Assembly (NCBI GenBank): GCA_910577805.1
Contig: CAJTOE010000010.1
Span: 1 to 30,974 of the forward strand
Direction: 5' to 3'
DNA: 30,974 nt
DNA from: an uncultured Oscillospiraceae bacterium
Lineage (GTDB): Bacteria > Bacillota > Clostridia > Oscillospirales > Oscillospiraceae
In this document: piece after piece, positions 7,648-15,536 of the stretch
Layout of the letters: every line of letters begins with the position of its first letter
Position numbering within the stretch: position 1 is the first letter of the stretch
Program-made: the position numbers and the translations under genes
Notes under the pieces: model-generated
The model's input: only the letters and a program-made list of their open reading frames with translations
The model's database searches: none
What the model was told of the DNA's origin: nothing

Positions 7648-9918
7648 ATGGATTTGAAGCAACAACTCTCTGCCGTGCTGGCACAGAAGGGAAAGACCCT
7701 GGAAAGCTGTACGGACCAGGACCTCTACTACGCCCTGCTCACCGTCACCCAGAAGGTGCAGACCGGCAGCGGACCCGCCCGGACAGGCCGGAAGCTCTAC
7801 TATATCTCCGCCGAATTCTTGATCGGCAAGCTGCTGTCCAACAATCTGCTCAACCTGGGACTCTACGACGAGGCCAAAAAAATCCTGGCGGAGGCCGGCC
7901 ACGAGCTAACCAAGGTGGAGGAGTACGAGCCGGAGCCCTCCCTGGGCAACGGCGGCCTGGGCCGTCTGGCGGCGTGCTTCCTGGACTCGATCGCCTCTCT
8001 GGGCCTCCACGGCGACGGCGTGGGCCTGAACTATCATTACGGCCTGTTCCGGCAGGTCTTTGACCACAACCAGCAGCGGGAACAGCCCAACCCCTGGCTG
8101 GAGGACCAGAGCTGGCTGACCGACACCGGCGTGCGCTTCAAGGTCCCCTTCGGCTCCCAGGAGCTGGAGTCCGTCCTCTACGATTTGAATATTCCGGGCT
8201 ATGAAAACGGCGTGGTGAACAAGCTGCGCCTGTTCGACGTGGCCCAGCCCGCCCCCGCGCCGGACCAGGGCATCTCCTTCGACAAGGGGGATATCGCCCA
8301 CTGCCTCACCTCCTTCCTGTACCCCGACGACAGCGACGAGGCCGGTAAGCTTCTGCGGGTGTACCAGCAGTATTTCATGGTATGCTCCGCGGTGCAGCTC
8401 ATCCTGCGGGAGGCGGAGGAGAAGGGCTGGCCCATCAAGCGGCTCAACCAGCACGCGGTCATCCAGATCAACGACACCCACCCCTCCATGGTCATCCCGG
8501 AGCTGATCCGCCAGCTCATGGCCCGGAAGGAGCTGGGGCTGACGATGGACGAGGCCATCTATGTGGCCTCCAACGTGTGCGCCTACACCAACCACACAAT
8601 TCTGGCCGAGGCCCTGGAGACCTGGCCCTCCTCCTACCTGGAGCAGGTGGCCCCCCAGCTCATGCCCATCATCCGGGAGCTGGACAAGCGGGCCAAGGAG
8701 CGCTACGCCGACCCCCGCGTGGCCATCATCGACGGAAACGACTGCGTGCATATGGCCCATATGGACATCCACTACGGCTTCTCGGTCAACGGCGTGGCCG
8801 CTTTGCACACGGATATTCTGAAAAACACCGAGCTGAAGCATTTTTATGATATTTACCCCGGCAAGTTCAACAACAAGACCAACGGCGTGACCTTCCGCCG
8901 CTGGCTGATGGCCTGCAACCCGGCGCTGGCGGAGCTGATTACCCAGTGCATCGGCGAGGGCTGGAAGCGCAATCCGGAGCAGCTGGAAAAGCTGCTGGCC
9001 CTCCGGAAGGACGCCCAGGTGCTGGACAAGCTGCTGGAGATTAAGGCGGAGAACAAGCGCCGCCTGAGCGCCTATCTGTATCAGACCCAGAATATCTCCC
9101 TGGACCCGGAGTCTATTTTTGACATCCAGGTCAAGCGTTTGCACGAGTACAAGCGCCAGCAGATGAACGCCCTCTATGCCATCCACCAGTATTTACGCAT
9201 CAAGGCGGGGTACACGCCCGCCCGGCCCATCACGGTCATTTTCGGAGCCAAGGCCGCGCCGGCCTATATCATGGCAAAAAATATCATCCACCTGATCCTG
9301 TGCCTGCAAAAGCTGGTCAACCAGGACCCGGAGGTCTCCCGTTGGATGCGGATCGTCATGGTGGAAAACTACAACGTGACGCTGGCCGAGGAGTTGATTC
9401 CCGCCGCCGACCTGTCCGAGCAGATTTCCCTGGCGTCCAAGGAGGCCAGCGGCACCAGCAACATGAAGTTCATGGCCAACGGCGCGCTGACCATCGGCAC
9501 CCTGGACGGCGCCAATGTGGAAATTGCCGACCTGGTGGGGGAGGACAATATTTATCTGTTCGGCGCACTGAGCGACAAAGTGATCGACCTGTACGCCCGG
9601 AATGGGTATCACCCCGACCAGTTCTACTCCGCCAGCCAGTTCATCCGGGAGGCGGTGGACTTCATCACCGGGCCGGAGATGTCCGCCATTGGTGATTTGG
9701 GCTGCCTCCAGGCCCTGAAGGGCGATCTGATGGGCAAGGACTACTTCATGGCGCTGCTGGATGTGCGGGATTACGCCAAGGTGAAGGACCAGGCCCTGTG
9801 GGACTACGAGGACCGCCGGGATTGGTCCGCCAAGACGCTGGTGAATATTGCCAAGTCTGGGTTCTTCTCCTCGGACCGCACCATCATGGAGTACAACCGG
9901 GATATCTGGCATCTGTAA
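7648..9918 (+). CDS. glgP: Glycogen/maltodextrin phosphorylase
   Basis: 756 residues, slightly shorter than the usual 790-840. It releases glucose-1-phosphate from alpha-1,4-glucans with inorganic phosphate, using PLP. Family signatures are EPEPSLGNGGLGRLAACFLDS near residue 95, QINDTHPSMVIPEL, KRLHEYKRQQMNAL and the PLP site EASGTSNMKFMANGALTIGTLDGA, where the Schiff-base lysine is K607. The ATG at 7648 has ATACAGGAGG upstream; a longer frame would start inside the preceding terminator and is rejected. It is a single-gene unit with terminators on both sides, and no other glycogen gene is in the window. Confidence 0.96.
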   Translation: MDLKQQLSAVLAQKGKTLESCTDQDLYYALLTVTQKVQTGSGPARTGRKLYYISAEFLIGKLLSNNLLNLGLYDEAKKILAEAGHELTKVEEYEPEPSLGNGGLGRLAACFLDSIASLGLHGDGVGLNYHYGLFRQVFDHNQQREQPNPWLEDQSWLTDTGVRFKVPFGSQELESVLYDLNIPGYENGVVNKLRLFDVAQPAPAPDQGISFDKGDIAHCLTSFLYPDDSDEAGKLLRVYQQYFMVCSAVQLILREAEEKGWPIKRLNQHAVIQINDTHPSMVIPELIRQLMARKELGLTMDEAIYVASNVCAYTNHTILAEALETWPSSYLEQVAPQLMPIIRELDKRAKERYADPRVAIIDGNDCVHMAHMDIHYGFSVNGVAALHTDILKNTELKHFYDIYPGKFNNKTNGVTFRRWLMACNPALAELITQCIGEGWKRNPEQLEKLLALRKDAQVLDKLLEIKAENKRRLSAYLYQTQNISLDPESIFDIQVKRLHEYKRQQMNALYAIHQYLRIKAGYTPARPITVIFGAKAAPAYIMAKNIIHLILCLQKLVNQDPEVSRWMRIVMVENYNVTLAEELIPAADLSEQISLASKEASGTSNMKFMANGALTIGTLDGANVEIADLVGEDNIYLFGALSDKVIDLYARNGYHPDQFYSASQFIREAVDFITGPEMSAIGDLGCLQALKGDLMGKDYFMALLDVRDYAKVKDQALWDYEDRRDWSAKTLVNIAKSGFFSSDRTIMEYNRDIWHL

Positions 9919-9923
9919 GATTT

Positions 9924-9960
9924 GGGGCCGTCCCTCTGGGACGGCCCTTTCCTGCTATAT
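9924..9960 (+). terminator. Terminator after glgP
   Basis: A perfect 10-bp stem GGGCCGTCCC / GGGACGGCCC (9925-9934 with 9938-9947) has a 3-nt loop and is followed by TTTCCTGCTATATTTT. Confidence 0.85.
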
Positions 9961-9998
9961 TTTCCCAAATTTTCAGATCGATATAAATAGAGGTTTTT

Positions 9999-11078
9999 AT
10001 GAAGAAAATTGCCATCCTTCTGCTGTGTCTCCTGCTGCTGGCCTCCTGCGGGAAAGCGTCCCCTGTCTACACCCCGCCGGAGCGCGGTTTTCTTACCCTC
10101 CCCCTGCAAATCCCGCCCCTTCCGGAGCCTCCAGAGCCGCCGGAGCCGCTGCCCTATGTCAATCCCCTCACCGGGGAGGGCTGCGCGGAGGACATCGCAC
10201 AGCGCCGGCCCTACGCCGTGATGCTGAACAATCTGAAAAAGGCGCTCCCCCAGGCGGGGGTGGCTGAGGCGGATATACTCTACGAGGTGTGCGCCGAGGG
10301 CGGCATTACCCGGATGCTGGGGGTGTTCCAGTCGGTGGACGGTGTGGGGAACATCGGCACCGTCCGGTCCGCGCGGGATTATTACATCTCCCTGGCCGCG
10401 GGTCACGACGCGCTGTTTCTCCACGCGGGAGGCAGTCCCAAGGCCTATGAGGTCATCAAAAGCTGGGGTATCGCGGCCTTTGACTGCGTGAACGGCCCCT
10501 ACGAGGGGACCTTGTACTGGCGGGACAAGGAACGCCGCCGGAACGCCGGTATGGAACACAGTGTTCTCACCTCCGGGGAGACGATTTCCGCGCTGATGCC
10601 CACCTATCGCGCCCGTCTGGAGCACAAAGAGGGCTATGTCTATCCGATGTCCTTTGCGGAGGATGCGGCCCCGGAGAACGGTCAGGACGCCAACACGGTG
10701 ACGGTGACCTTTTCGACGTATAAGACGGGTGTGTTTACATACGACGCGGAGGCGGGGATGTACCGGGTGGAGGAGTACGGCCAGCCCTATGTGGACGCGA
10801 ATACCGGGGAGCAGGTTTTGGTGAAGAACGTACTGGTTCTTTACACAGACAAGTCTATTATTGCCGGAGACGAGGCCGGCCGGCTGAAGGTCCGCACCAC
10901 CGGCACCGGGAAGGGATGGTTTGCCTGCGGCGGTAAGGCGGTGGAGATCAAGTGGTCCAAAAAGGACGTGTATGCGCCTTTGACTTACACCACCACGGAT
11001 GGGAAAGAGCTGGTCTTTGGGGTAGGGCCAAGCTACGTGAATTTAGTCGGAGCAAAGGACCCGGTGGAGTTCAACTAG
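9999..11078 (+). CDS. DUF3048 (YerB-like) lipoprotein
   Basis: 359 residues. A lipoprotein signal peptide ends at LLAS|C (residues 13-17 region), so the mature protein should be lipid-anchored on the outer face of the membrane. After a proline-rich spacer, the DUF3048 N-terminal domain is recognised by NPLTGEG, RPYAVMLNNLKKALPQAG, ADILYEVCAEGGITRMLGVFQ and IGTVRSARDYYI. The C-terminal domain follows from about residue 225 (NTVTVTFSTYKTGVFTYD). The biochemical function of the family is not established. The start has GAGG 8 bases upstream. It stands alone between the glgP terminator and the aro control region. Confidence 0.9.
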   Translation: MKKIAILLLCLLLLASCGKASPVYTPPERGFLTLPLQIPPLPEPPEPPEPLPYVNPLTGEGCAEDIAQRRPYAVMLNNLKKALPQAGVAEADILYEVCAEGGITRMLGVFQSVDGVGNIGTVRSARDYYISLAAGHDALFLHAGGSPKAYEVIKSWGIAAFDCVNGPYEGTLYWRDKERRRNAGMEHSVLTSGETISALMPTYRARLEHKEGYVYPMSFAEDAAPENGQDANTVTVTFSTYKTGVFTYDAEAGMYRVEEYGQPYVDANTGEQVLVKNVLVLYTDKSIIAGDEAGRLKVRTTGTGKGWFACGGKAVEIKWSKKDVYAPLTYTTTDGKELVFGVGPSYVNLVGAKDPVEFN

Positions 11079-11080
11079 AG

Positions 11081-11121
11081 TTTTACACAGAGTTTCCACA
11101 TTATCCACAAAGTTTTCCACA
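11081..11121 (+). promoter_or_regulatory. Cluster of DnaA-box-like 9-mers
   Basis: Four same-direction 9-mers lie within 41 bases: TTTTACACA (11081), GTTTCCACA (11092), TTATCCACA (11101) and TTTTCCACA (11113). The third matches the DnaA consensus TTATNCACA perfectly, the first and fourth differ at one base, and the second at two. They lie 58-98 bases upstream of the -35 of the aro promoter. Whether DnaA binds here is not known. Confidence 0.5.
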
Positions 11122-11178
11122 TTGGTGGGGAGGGGGGAATTCTTCCCCCGCAAATTACATCCAATTTAAAATTTCCTC

Positions 11179-11207
11179 TTGACAAAGTGCCGCAATGGTG
11201 CTATAAA
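11179..11207 (+). promoter_or_regulatory. Sigma-A promoter of the aro operon
   Basis: TTGACA at 11179-11184 and TATAAA at 11202-11207 are spaced by 17 bases, near consensus. Transcription should start near 11213, about 30 bases before the leader peptide start. Confidence 0.85.
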
Positions 11208-11243
11208 AACTTTAGTCAAAAAAAGCGGAGGGAGGACATTACC

Positions 11244-11348
11244 GTGCAGAAGCTGTTTGCGGCGTTTGGATATTACTTCTACTTTTACTTTTTTAGCTGC
11301 GCTAAAAACGTAAAGGTTATTTTTGCTGCAAACAAAGCCACGGCCTGA
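11244..11348 (+). CDS. Phe/Tyr-rich leader peptide of the aro operon
   Basis: 34 codons with a GTG start preceded by GGAGGGAGG at 11228-11235. The peptide contains the run GYYFYFYFF, i.e. eight aromatic codons in a row at positions 10-17, plus F5, F8 and F27: seven Phe and four Tyr in all. It lies between a strong promoter and a terminator hairpin, ahead of the complete Phe/Tyr/chorismate operon. This is the layout of ribosome-mediated attenuation leaders such as pheL and trpL. When charged Phe- or Tyr-tRNA is scarce, the ribosome would stall in the run and prevent the terminator. It is too short for ordinary gene callers. The function is inferred; the codon content is directly visible. Confidence 0.85.
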   Translation: MQKLFAAFGYYFYFYFFSCAKNVKVIFAANKATA

Positions 11349-11388
11349 TTCCCGGATTTTCTTTGACCTGGCTTTCCAAAAGGTCTGA

Positions 11389-11430
11389 GCGCCTGCGGTG
11401 AAAATACCACCGCAGGCGCATTTTATTTGT
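11389..11430 (+). terminator. Attenuator hairpin upstream of aroF
   Basis: A perfect 12-bp stem, GCGCCTGCGGTG (11389-11400) with CACCGCAGGCGC (11408-11419) and loop AAAATAC, is followed by ATTTTATTTGT. It lies 40 bases after the leader peptide stop and 20-30 bases before the aroF start, so it would end transcription before the structural genes unless prevented. Two mutually exclusive upstream pairings (11334-11340 with 11369-11375, or 11365-11371 with 11376-11385) could form the switch, but a clear antiterminator overlapping the 5' arm was not found by eye. Confidence 0.8.
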
Positions 11431-11449
11431 CAGAAAGGAATGGAACACA

Positions 11450-12448
11450 ATGATTATCGTAGTAAAAAAGAGCGCCAATGAGGACCGCCTGAACAGCCTG
11501 CTGGAGTGGATTCGCTCCCAGGGCCTGCGCACGCACATCTCCGAGGGGGACTACCAGCTGGTCGTGGGCGTGATCGGTGACACCACCAAGCTGGACGACG
11601 AGCTTCTGATGGGCCTGGACATCGTCGAGACGGTCAAGCACGTCACCGACCCCTTCAAAAACGCCAACCGGAAATTCCACCCCCACGACACCGCCATCGA
11701 GATCGGCAGCACGAAAATCGGCGCAGGCAGCTTCGCCATGATCGCCGGCCCCTGCTCCGTGGAGAGCGAGGACCAGATTCTGGAGGTCGCCCGCCGGGTG
11801 AAGGCCGCCGGCGCTACCATGCTACGCGGCGGCGCGTTCAAGCCCCGCACCTCCCCCTACGACTTCCAGGGCCTCAAGGCCGACGGCATTGAACTGCTGC
11901 TGGAGGCCAAGCGGGAAACCGGCCTGCCCATCGTCACCGAGATCATGAACGCCACCCACCTGCCCCTGTTCGAGCATGTGGATGTGATTCAGGTGGGCGC
12001 CCGGAATATGCAGAACTTCGAGCTGCTCAAGGAGCTGGGCAAGACCAATAAACCCATTCTGCTCAAGCGCGGCCTGGCCAACACCCTGAAAGAGCTGCTG
12101 ATGAGCGCGGAGTATATCATGTCCGAGGGCAACGAAAACGTCATTTTATGTGAGCGGGGCATCCGGACCTTCGAGACTGCCACCCGGAACACCCTGGACC
12201 TGTCCGCCGTGCCGGTCCTCCACGAAATGACCCACCTGCCCGTGGTGGTGGACCCCAGCCACGGCACCGGCCTGGCCCGCATCGTCCCCACCATGGCGAT
12301 GGCGGCGGCGGCGGTAGGGGCGGACGGCCTGATTATCGAGGTCCACAACGACCCCCAGCGGGCCTTGTGCGACGGCGCGCAGTCCCTGACGCCGGACCAG
12401 TTCGACGCTCTTATGAGCAAGGTGAATACCATCCGGGGGTGCATCTGA
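11450..12448 (+). CDS. aroF: 3-deoxy-7-phosphoheptulonate (DAHP) synthase, type I-beta
   Basis: 332 residues. It condenses phosphoenolpyruvate with erythrose-4-phosphate, the first committed step of the shikimate pathway. The first ~75 residues form the ferredoxin-like (ACT-like) regulatory domain known from the Thermotoga-type enzyme, which mediates feedback inhibition there. The TIM barrel follows, with AGPCSVES, RGGAFKPRTSPYDFQG, KPILLKRG, LCERGIRTFE, DPSHGTG and EVHNDPQRALCDGAQSL (metal and substrate ligands). AAAGGA lies upstream of the ATG. First structural gene behind the aromatic leader peptide, so expression is likely gated by attenuation as well as feedback control. Confidence 0.96.
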   Translation: MIIVVKKSANEDRLNSLLEWIRSQGLRTHISEGDYQLVVGVIGDTTKLDDELLMGLDIVETVKHVTDPFKNANRKFHPHDTAIEIGSTKIGAGSFAMIAGPCSVESEDQILEVARRVKAAGATMLRGGAFKPRTSPYDFQGLKADGIELLLEAKRETGLPIVTEIMNATHLPLFEHVDVIQVGARNMQNFELLKELGKTNKPILLKRGLANTLKELLMSAEYIMSEGNENVILCERGIRTFETATRNTLDLSAVPVLHEMTHLPVVVDPSHGTGLARIVPTMAMAAAAVGADGLIIEVHNDPQRALCDGAQSLTPDQFDALMSKVNTIRGCI

Positions 12449-13282
12449 ATGAATGTAGGCATTGTGGGTCTGGGGCTGATCGGCGGCTCTCTGGCCCGGT
12501 CATACAGCAGCAAGGGCAAGCAGGTATACGGCTTTGACACGGATAAAGTCGTGCTGGACTTCGCCAAGCTCAGCGGCGCGGTGTACGGGACCCTGGACGA
12601 GACGACGGTGCAGGCATGTGACCTGATTTTACTGGCGGTGTTCCCGGACGCGGCCATCCAATGGCTGACGGAAATGGCCCCCCGTCTCTCCTCCCAAAAC
12701 ATCGTCATCGACTGCTGCGGCACCAAGCGGAAAATCTGTGCGGCGGGCTTCGCCCTGGCGGAGCAGTACGGCTTCCCCTACCTGGGGGGCCACCCCATGG
12801 CGGGCACCCAGTACCGGGGCTTCGCTCACAGCAGGGCCGACCTGTACGAGGGGCAGTCCATGATACTGGTACCGCCGGAGCACGCAGATATGGCCCTGCT
12901 GGAGCGTGTGAAAGAACTGCTCTCTCCCGCCGGTTTCGGCAGCATCACCATGGCCAGCGCGGAGCATCACGACGAGATGATCGCCTACACCTCCCAGATG
13001 GCCCATGTGGTCTCCAACGCCTTTGTCAAAAGCCCCCGCGCCCAGTCCCATAAGGGCTATTCCGCCGGGAGCTACAAGGACCTGACCCGTGTGGCCTGGC
13101 TCAACGAGGACATGTGGACCACGCTGTTTCTGGAGAATCGGGACTTCCTGCTGGAGGAAATCCGGCTGATGCAGAAGCATCTGGAGGAGTACGCCCAGGC
13201 CATGGAGCACAATGACCCGGACCGTCTGCGGGCGCTGCTGGCGGAAGGGCGGCTCTGCAAGGAGAAGGTGGACGCGGTATGA
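12449..13282 (+). CDS. tyrA: Prephenate dehydrogenase
   Basis: 277 residues. It oxidatively decarboxylates prephenate to 4-hydroxyphenylpyruvate with NAD(P), giving the tyrosine branch. The Rossmann nucleotide site is GIVGLGLIGGSLARS at the extreme N-terminus. The substrate region has GGHPMAGTQYRGFAHSRADLYEG and the helical C-terminal domain has TSQMAHVVSNAF, whose His fits the conserved catalytic position. There is no C-terminal ACT domain, so Tyr control may rest on the leader and on AroF. Its ATG directly follows the aroF TGA with no gap. Confidence 0.95.
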   Translation: MNVGIVGLGLIGGSLARSYSSKGKQVYGFDTDKVVLDFAKLSGAVYGTLDETTVQACDLILLAVFPDAAIQWLTEMAPRLSSQNIVIDCCGTKRKICAAGFALAEQYGFPYLGGHPMAGTQYRGFAHSRADLYEGQSMILVPPEHADMALLERVKELLSPAGFGSITMASAEHHDEMIAYTSQMAHVVSNAFVKSPRAQSHKGYSAGSYKDLTRVAWLNEDMWTTLFLENRDFLLEEIRLMQKHLEEYAQAMEHNDPDRLRALLAEGRLCKEKVDAV

Positions 13283-14361
13283 AAACGCTGACCGTGGCCC
13301 TGCCGGGCCGGGAATACGATATTCTCATTGAGCGGGGGCTTCTGGACCGGAGCGGCCTGTTGTGCCGGGAGGTCCTGCCCCGTGCCAAGAAGCTTTTTGT
13401 CATTACAGACAGTAATGTTTCCGAATTATATGCCGAGCGAGTAATCAAAAGCCTGGAGCGCTCCGGCTTTGCCGTCCATCTGGAGACGGTCCCCGCCGGG
13501 GAGCCGTCCAAATCCCCCGCCCAGCTGGCCGCCCTCTGGGAGGCCATGATGGCCTTCGGCCTCACCCGCACCGACGCGGTGGCGGCGCTGGGCGGCGGCG
13601 TGGTGGGAGATTTGGCGGGCTTTGCCGCCGCGACGGTTCTGCGGGGGGTGGATTTTATCCAAATCCCCACCACCCTGCTGGCTCAAGTCGATTCCTCCGT
13701 GGGGGGCAAGGTCGCCATCGACCTGAACGCCGGAAAAAATCTGGCGGGCGCCTTCTGGCAGCCCAAGCGGGTCCTCATCGACCCGGAGGTCCTGCACACC
13801 CTGCCCGACCGGACCTTCTCCGACGGCATGGCGGAGGTCATCAAATACGGCTGCATCCGGGACCGGGCGTTCTTTGACCTGCTGGACCAGTGCGGGGGCC
13901 GGTCCGGGGTGATGGACCACATCGAGGACGTGCTTTACACCTGCTGTGACCTGAAGCGTCAGGTGGTGCTGGAGGACGAGCGGGACACCGGCGTGCGTAT
14001 GACCCTGAACTTCGGCCACACCATCGGCCACGCCTTTGAGCTGGCGGGGAACTACGAGACCTGGACCCACGGCCAGGGGGTTGCCGCCGGGATGCACTGG
14101 GCGGCCCGCGTGGGGGTAGGGCTGGGCGCAACCCCGGAGGAGGCGGTCCCGGCCATCCAGGCAATTCTGGAAAAATACAGCCTGCCCACCAACATTCCCT
14201 GTCCCTGGGCGGTCATGACCCAGGCCATCGGTCTGGACAAGAAGAACACCGGCGGGGACATCCATTTGATCGTGCTGACCCGGCTGGGCTGGGCCGAGCC
14301 TCGCCGTATGAGCCGGGACGCGCTGCTGGAGCAGCTGGAAGCCCTGGCGCAGCCCTCATGA
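13279..14361 (+). CDS. aroB: 3-dehydroquinate synthase
   Basis: 360 residues. It converts DAHP to 3-dehydroquinate using NAD and a divalent metal, the second shikimate step. The NAD-binding part has GGGVVGDLAGFAAATVLRGVDFIQIPTTLLAQVDSS, followed by GGKVAIDLNAGKNLAGAFWQP. The metal-binding part has the conserved glutamate in MAEVIKYG and the histidines in NFGHTIGHAFE and HGQGV. The start overlaps the tyrA stop by four bases (ATGA), implying translational coupling. Confidence 0.97.
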   Translation: MKTLTVALPGREYDILIERGLLDRSGLLCREVLPRAKKLFVITDSNVSELYAERVIKSLERSGFAVHLETVPAGEPSKSPAQLAALWEAMMAFGLTRTDAVAALGGGVVGDLAGFAAATVLRGVDFIQIPTTLLAQVDSSVGGKVAIDLNAGKNLAGAFWQPKRVLIDPEVLHTLPDRTFSDGMAEVIKYGCIRDRAFFDLLDQCGGRSGVMDHIEDVLYTCCDLKRQVVLEDERDTGVRMTLNFGHTIGHAFELAGNYETWTHGQGVAAGMHWAARVGVGLGATPEEAVPAIQAILEKYSLPTNIPCPWAVMTQAIGLDKKNTGGDIHLIVLTRLGWAEPRRMSRDALLEQLEALAQPS

Positions 14362-14369
14362 GGTGACCT

Positions 14370-15536
14370 ATGAATCTTGTTATTACGCCAAAACCCCTGA
14401 AGGGCGCCGTCACCCCGCCGCCGTCCAAGAGCCTGGCCCACCGGGCCTTGCTTGCGGCTTTCCTGGCGGGGGAGACGGACCCCCTGCCGGACCTGCCGGA
14501 CTCCCAGGATATTCTGGCCACCCGGCAATGCCTGGCCGCCCTCCGGGAGGGTAAACCTATGGACTGCCGGGAGTCCGGCTCCACTCTGCGGTTTTTGATT
14601 CCGGTATCCCTGGCGCTCCGGCATAAGGGCGTGTTCACCGGCCGGGGCCGGCTGATGGAGCGCCCTCAAACCCCCTATTTCGACATTTTTAAAGAAAAAA
14701 ATATCGCCTATACCCAGGAAAACGGGGTCTTGACCGTCAAGGGCGCGCTCCCGCCGGGGGACTACCGGCTTCCCGGCGGCGTGTCCAGCCAGTTCGTCAC
14801 CGGCCTGCTGTTCGCCCTGCCCCTGGTGGAGGGGGACTCGGAAATGATTCTCACCAGCCCCTTGGAAAGCCGGGGGTATGTGGATTTGACCCTGAATGTG
14901 CTGGAGCAGTTTGGCATTTCCCTGGAAAACCAAAATTACGAGCGTTTTCTCCTATCCGGACAGCAGCGCTATCGGCCCTGCGCCTATTCCGTAGAAGCCG
15001 ACTGGTCCCAGGCCGCGTTCTGGTACGCCGCGAATTTCGTGGGCTGTCAGGTCACGCTGGAGGGGTTGAATTTCGACTCTGCCCAGGGGGACAAGCAGGC
15101 CGCCGCCCTCTACTGGCCCATGGCCAGGCCGGGGGACCTGGACATCGACCTGGCCCACATCCCCGACCTGGCCCCGCCGCTGGCGGCGATGGCGGCTGTC
15201 CGCCGGGGGGTGACCCGGTTCGTCCACGCGGGCCGTCTGCGGCTCAAAGAGAGCGACCGGATCGCCGCCATCACCGATGCGCTGAACGCGCTCGGCGCGC
15301 AGGCGGAGGAAACCCCGGACGGCTTCGTGGTCCACGGCATGCCCCGGCTGGAGGGGGGCGGCACGGTGGACTGCCGGAACGACCATCGTATCGCCATGAT
15401 GGCGGGCGTCCTGGCCTGCTGTGCCCAGCGGCCCTCCACACTTCTGGGGGCGGAGTGTGTGGAAAAATCCTACCCCCAATTCTGGGCGGAGTTTGCCCGG
15501 TTAGGAGGCGACAGCCATGTCCTCGCACTGGGGTAA
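14370..15536 (+). CDS. aroA: 5-enolpyruvylshikimate-3-phosphate synthase
   Basis: 388 residues, about 40 shorter than the common 427-residue form. It transfers the enolpyruvyl group from PEP to shikimate-3-phosphate. Visible motifs are PPSKSLAHRALLAA (K, S and R of the shikimate-3-phosphate site), ESGSTLRFLIP in place of the usual GNAGT-MR loop, ERPQTPYFD, GGVSSQFVTGLLFALP, RLRLKESDRIAAI (catalytic E and R) and DCRNDHRIAMM. The ESGSTLRF variant is recurrent among Clostridia as far as I know. TGAGGTGACCT precedes the ATG, 8 bases after aroB. Confidence 0.95.
   Translation: MNLVITPKPLKGAVTPPPSKSLAHRALLAAFLAGETDPLPDLPDSQDILATRQCLAALREGKPMDCRESGSTLRFLIPVSLALRHKGVFTGRGRLMERPQTPYFDIFKEKNIAYTQENGVLTVKGALPPGDYRLPGGVSSQFVTGLLFALPLVEGDSEMILTSPLESRGYVDLTLNVLEQFGISLENQNYERFLLSGQQRYRPCAYSVEADWSQAAFWYAANFVGCQVTLEGLNFDSAQGDKQAAALYWPMARPGDLDIDLAHIPDLAPPLAAMAAVRRGVTRFVHAGRLRLKESDRIAAITDALNALGAQAEETPDGFVVHGMPRLEGGGTVDCRNDHRIAMMAGVLACCAQRPSTLLGAECVEKSYPQFWAEFARLGGDSHVLALG

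Noticed and set aside
7906..9186. A 426-codon minus-strand frame inside glgP
   Set aside because: It is antisense to an unmistakable phosphorylase, is low in recognisable motifs and has no ribosome binding site.
11081..11220. Chromosomal replication origin
   Set aside because: DnaA-like boxes and an AT-rich stretch are present, but dnaA, dnaN and other origin genes are absent and the boxes are few.
11213..11449. T-box riboswitch ahead of the aro operon
   Set aside because: The conserved T-box bulge sequence is absent and the terminator arm only loosely resembles it; the aromatic leader peptide explains the region better.
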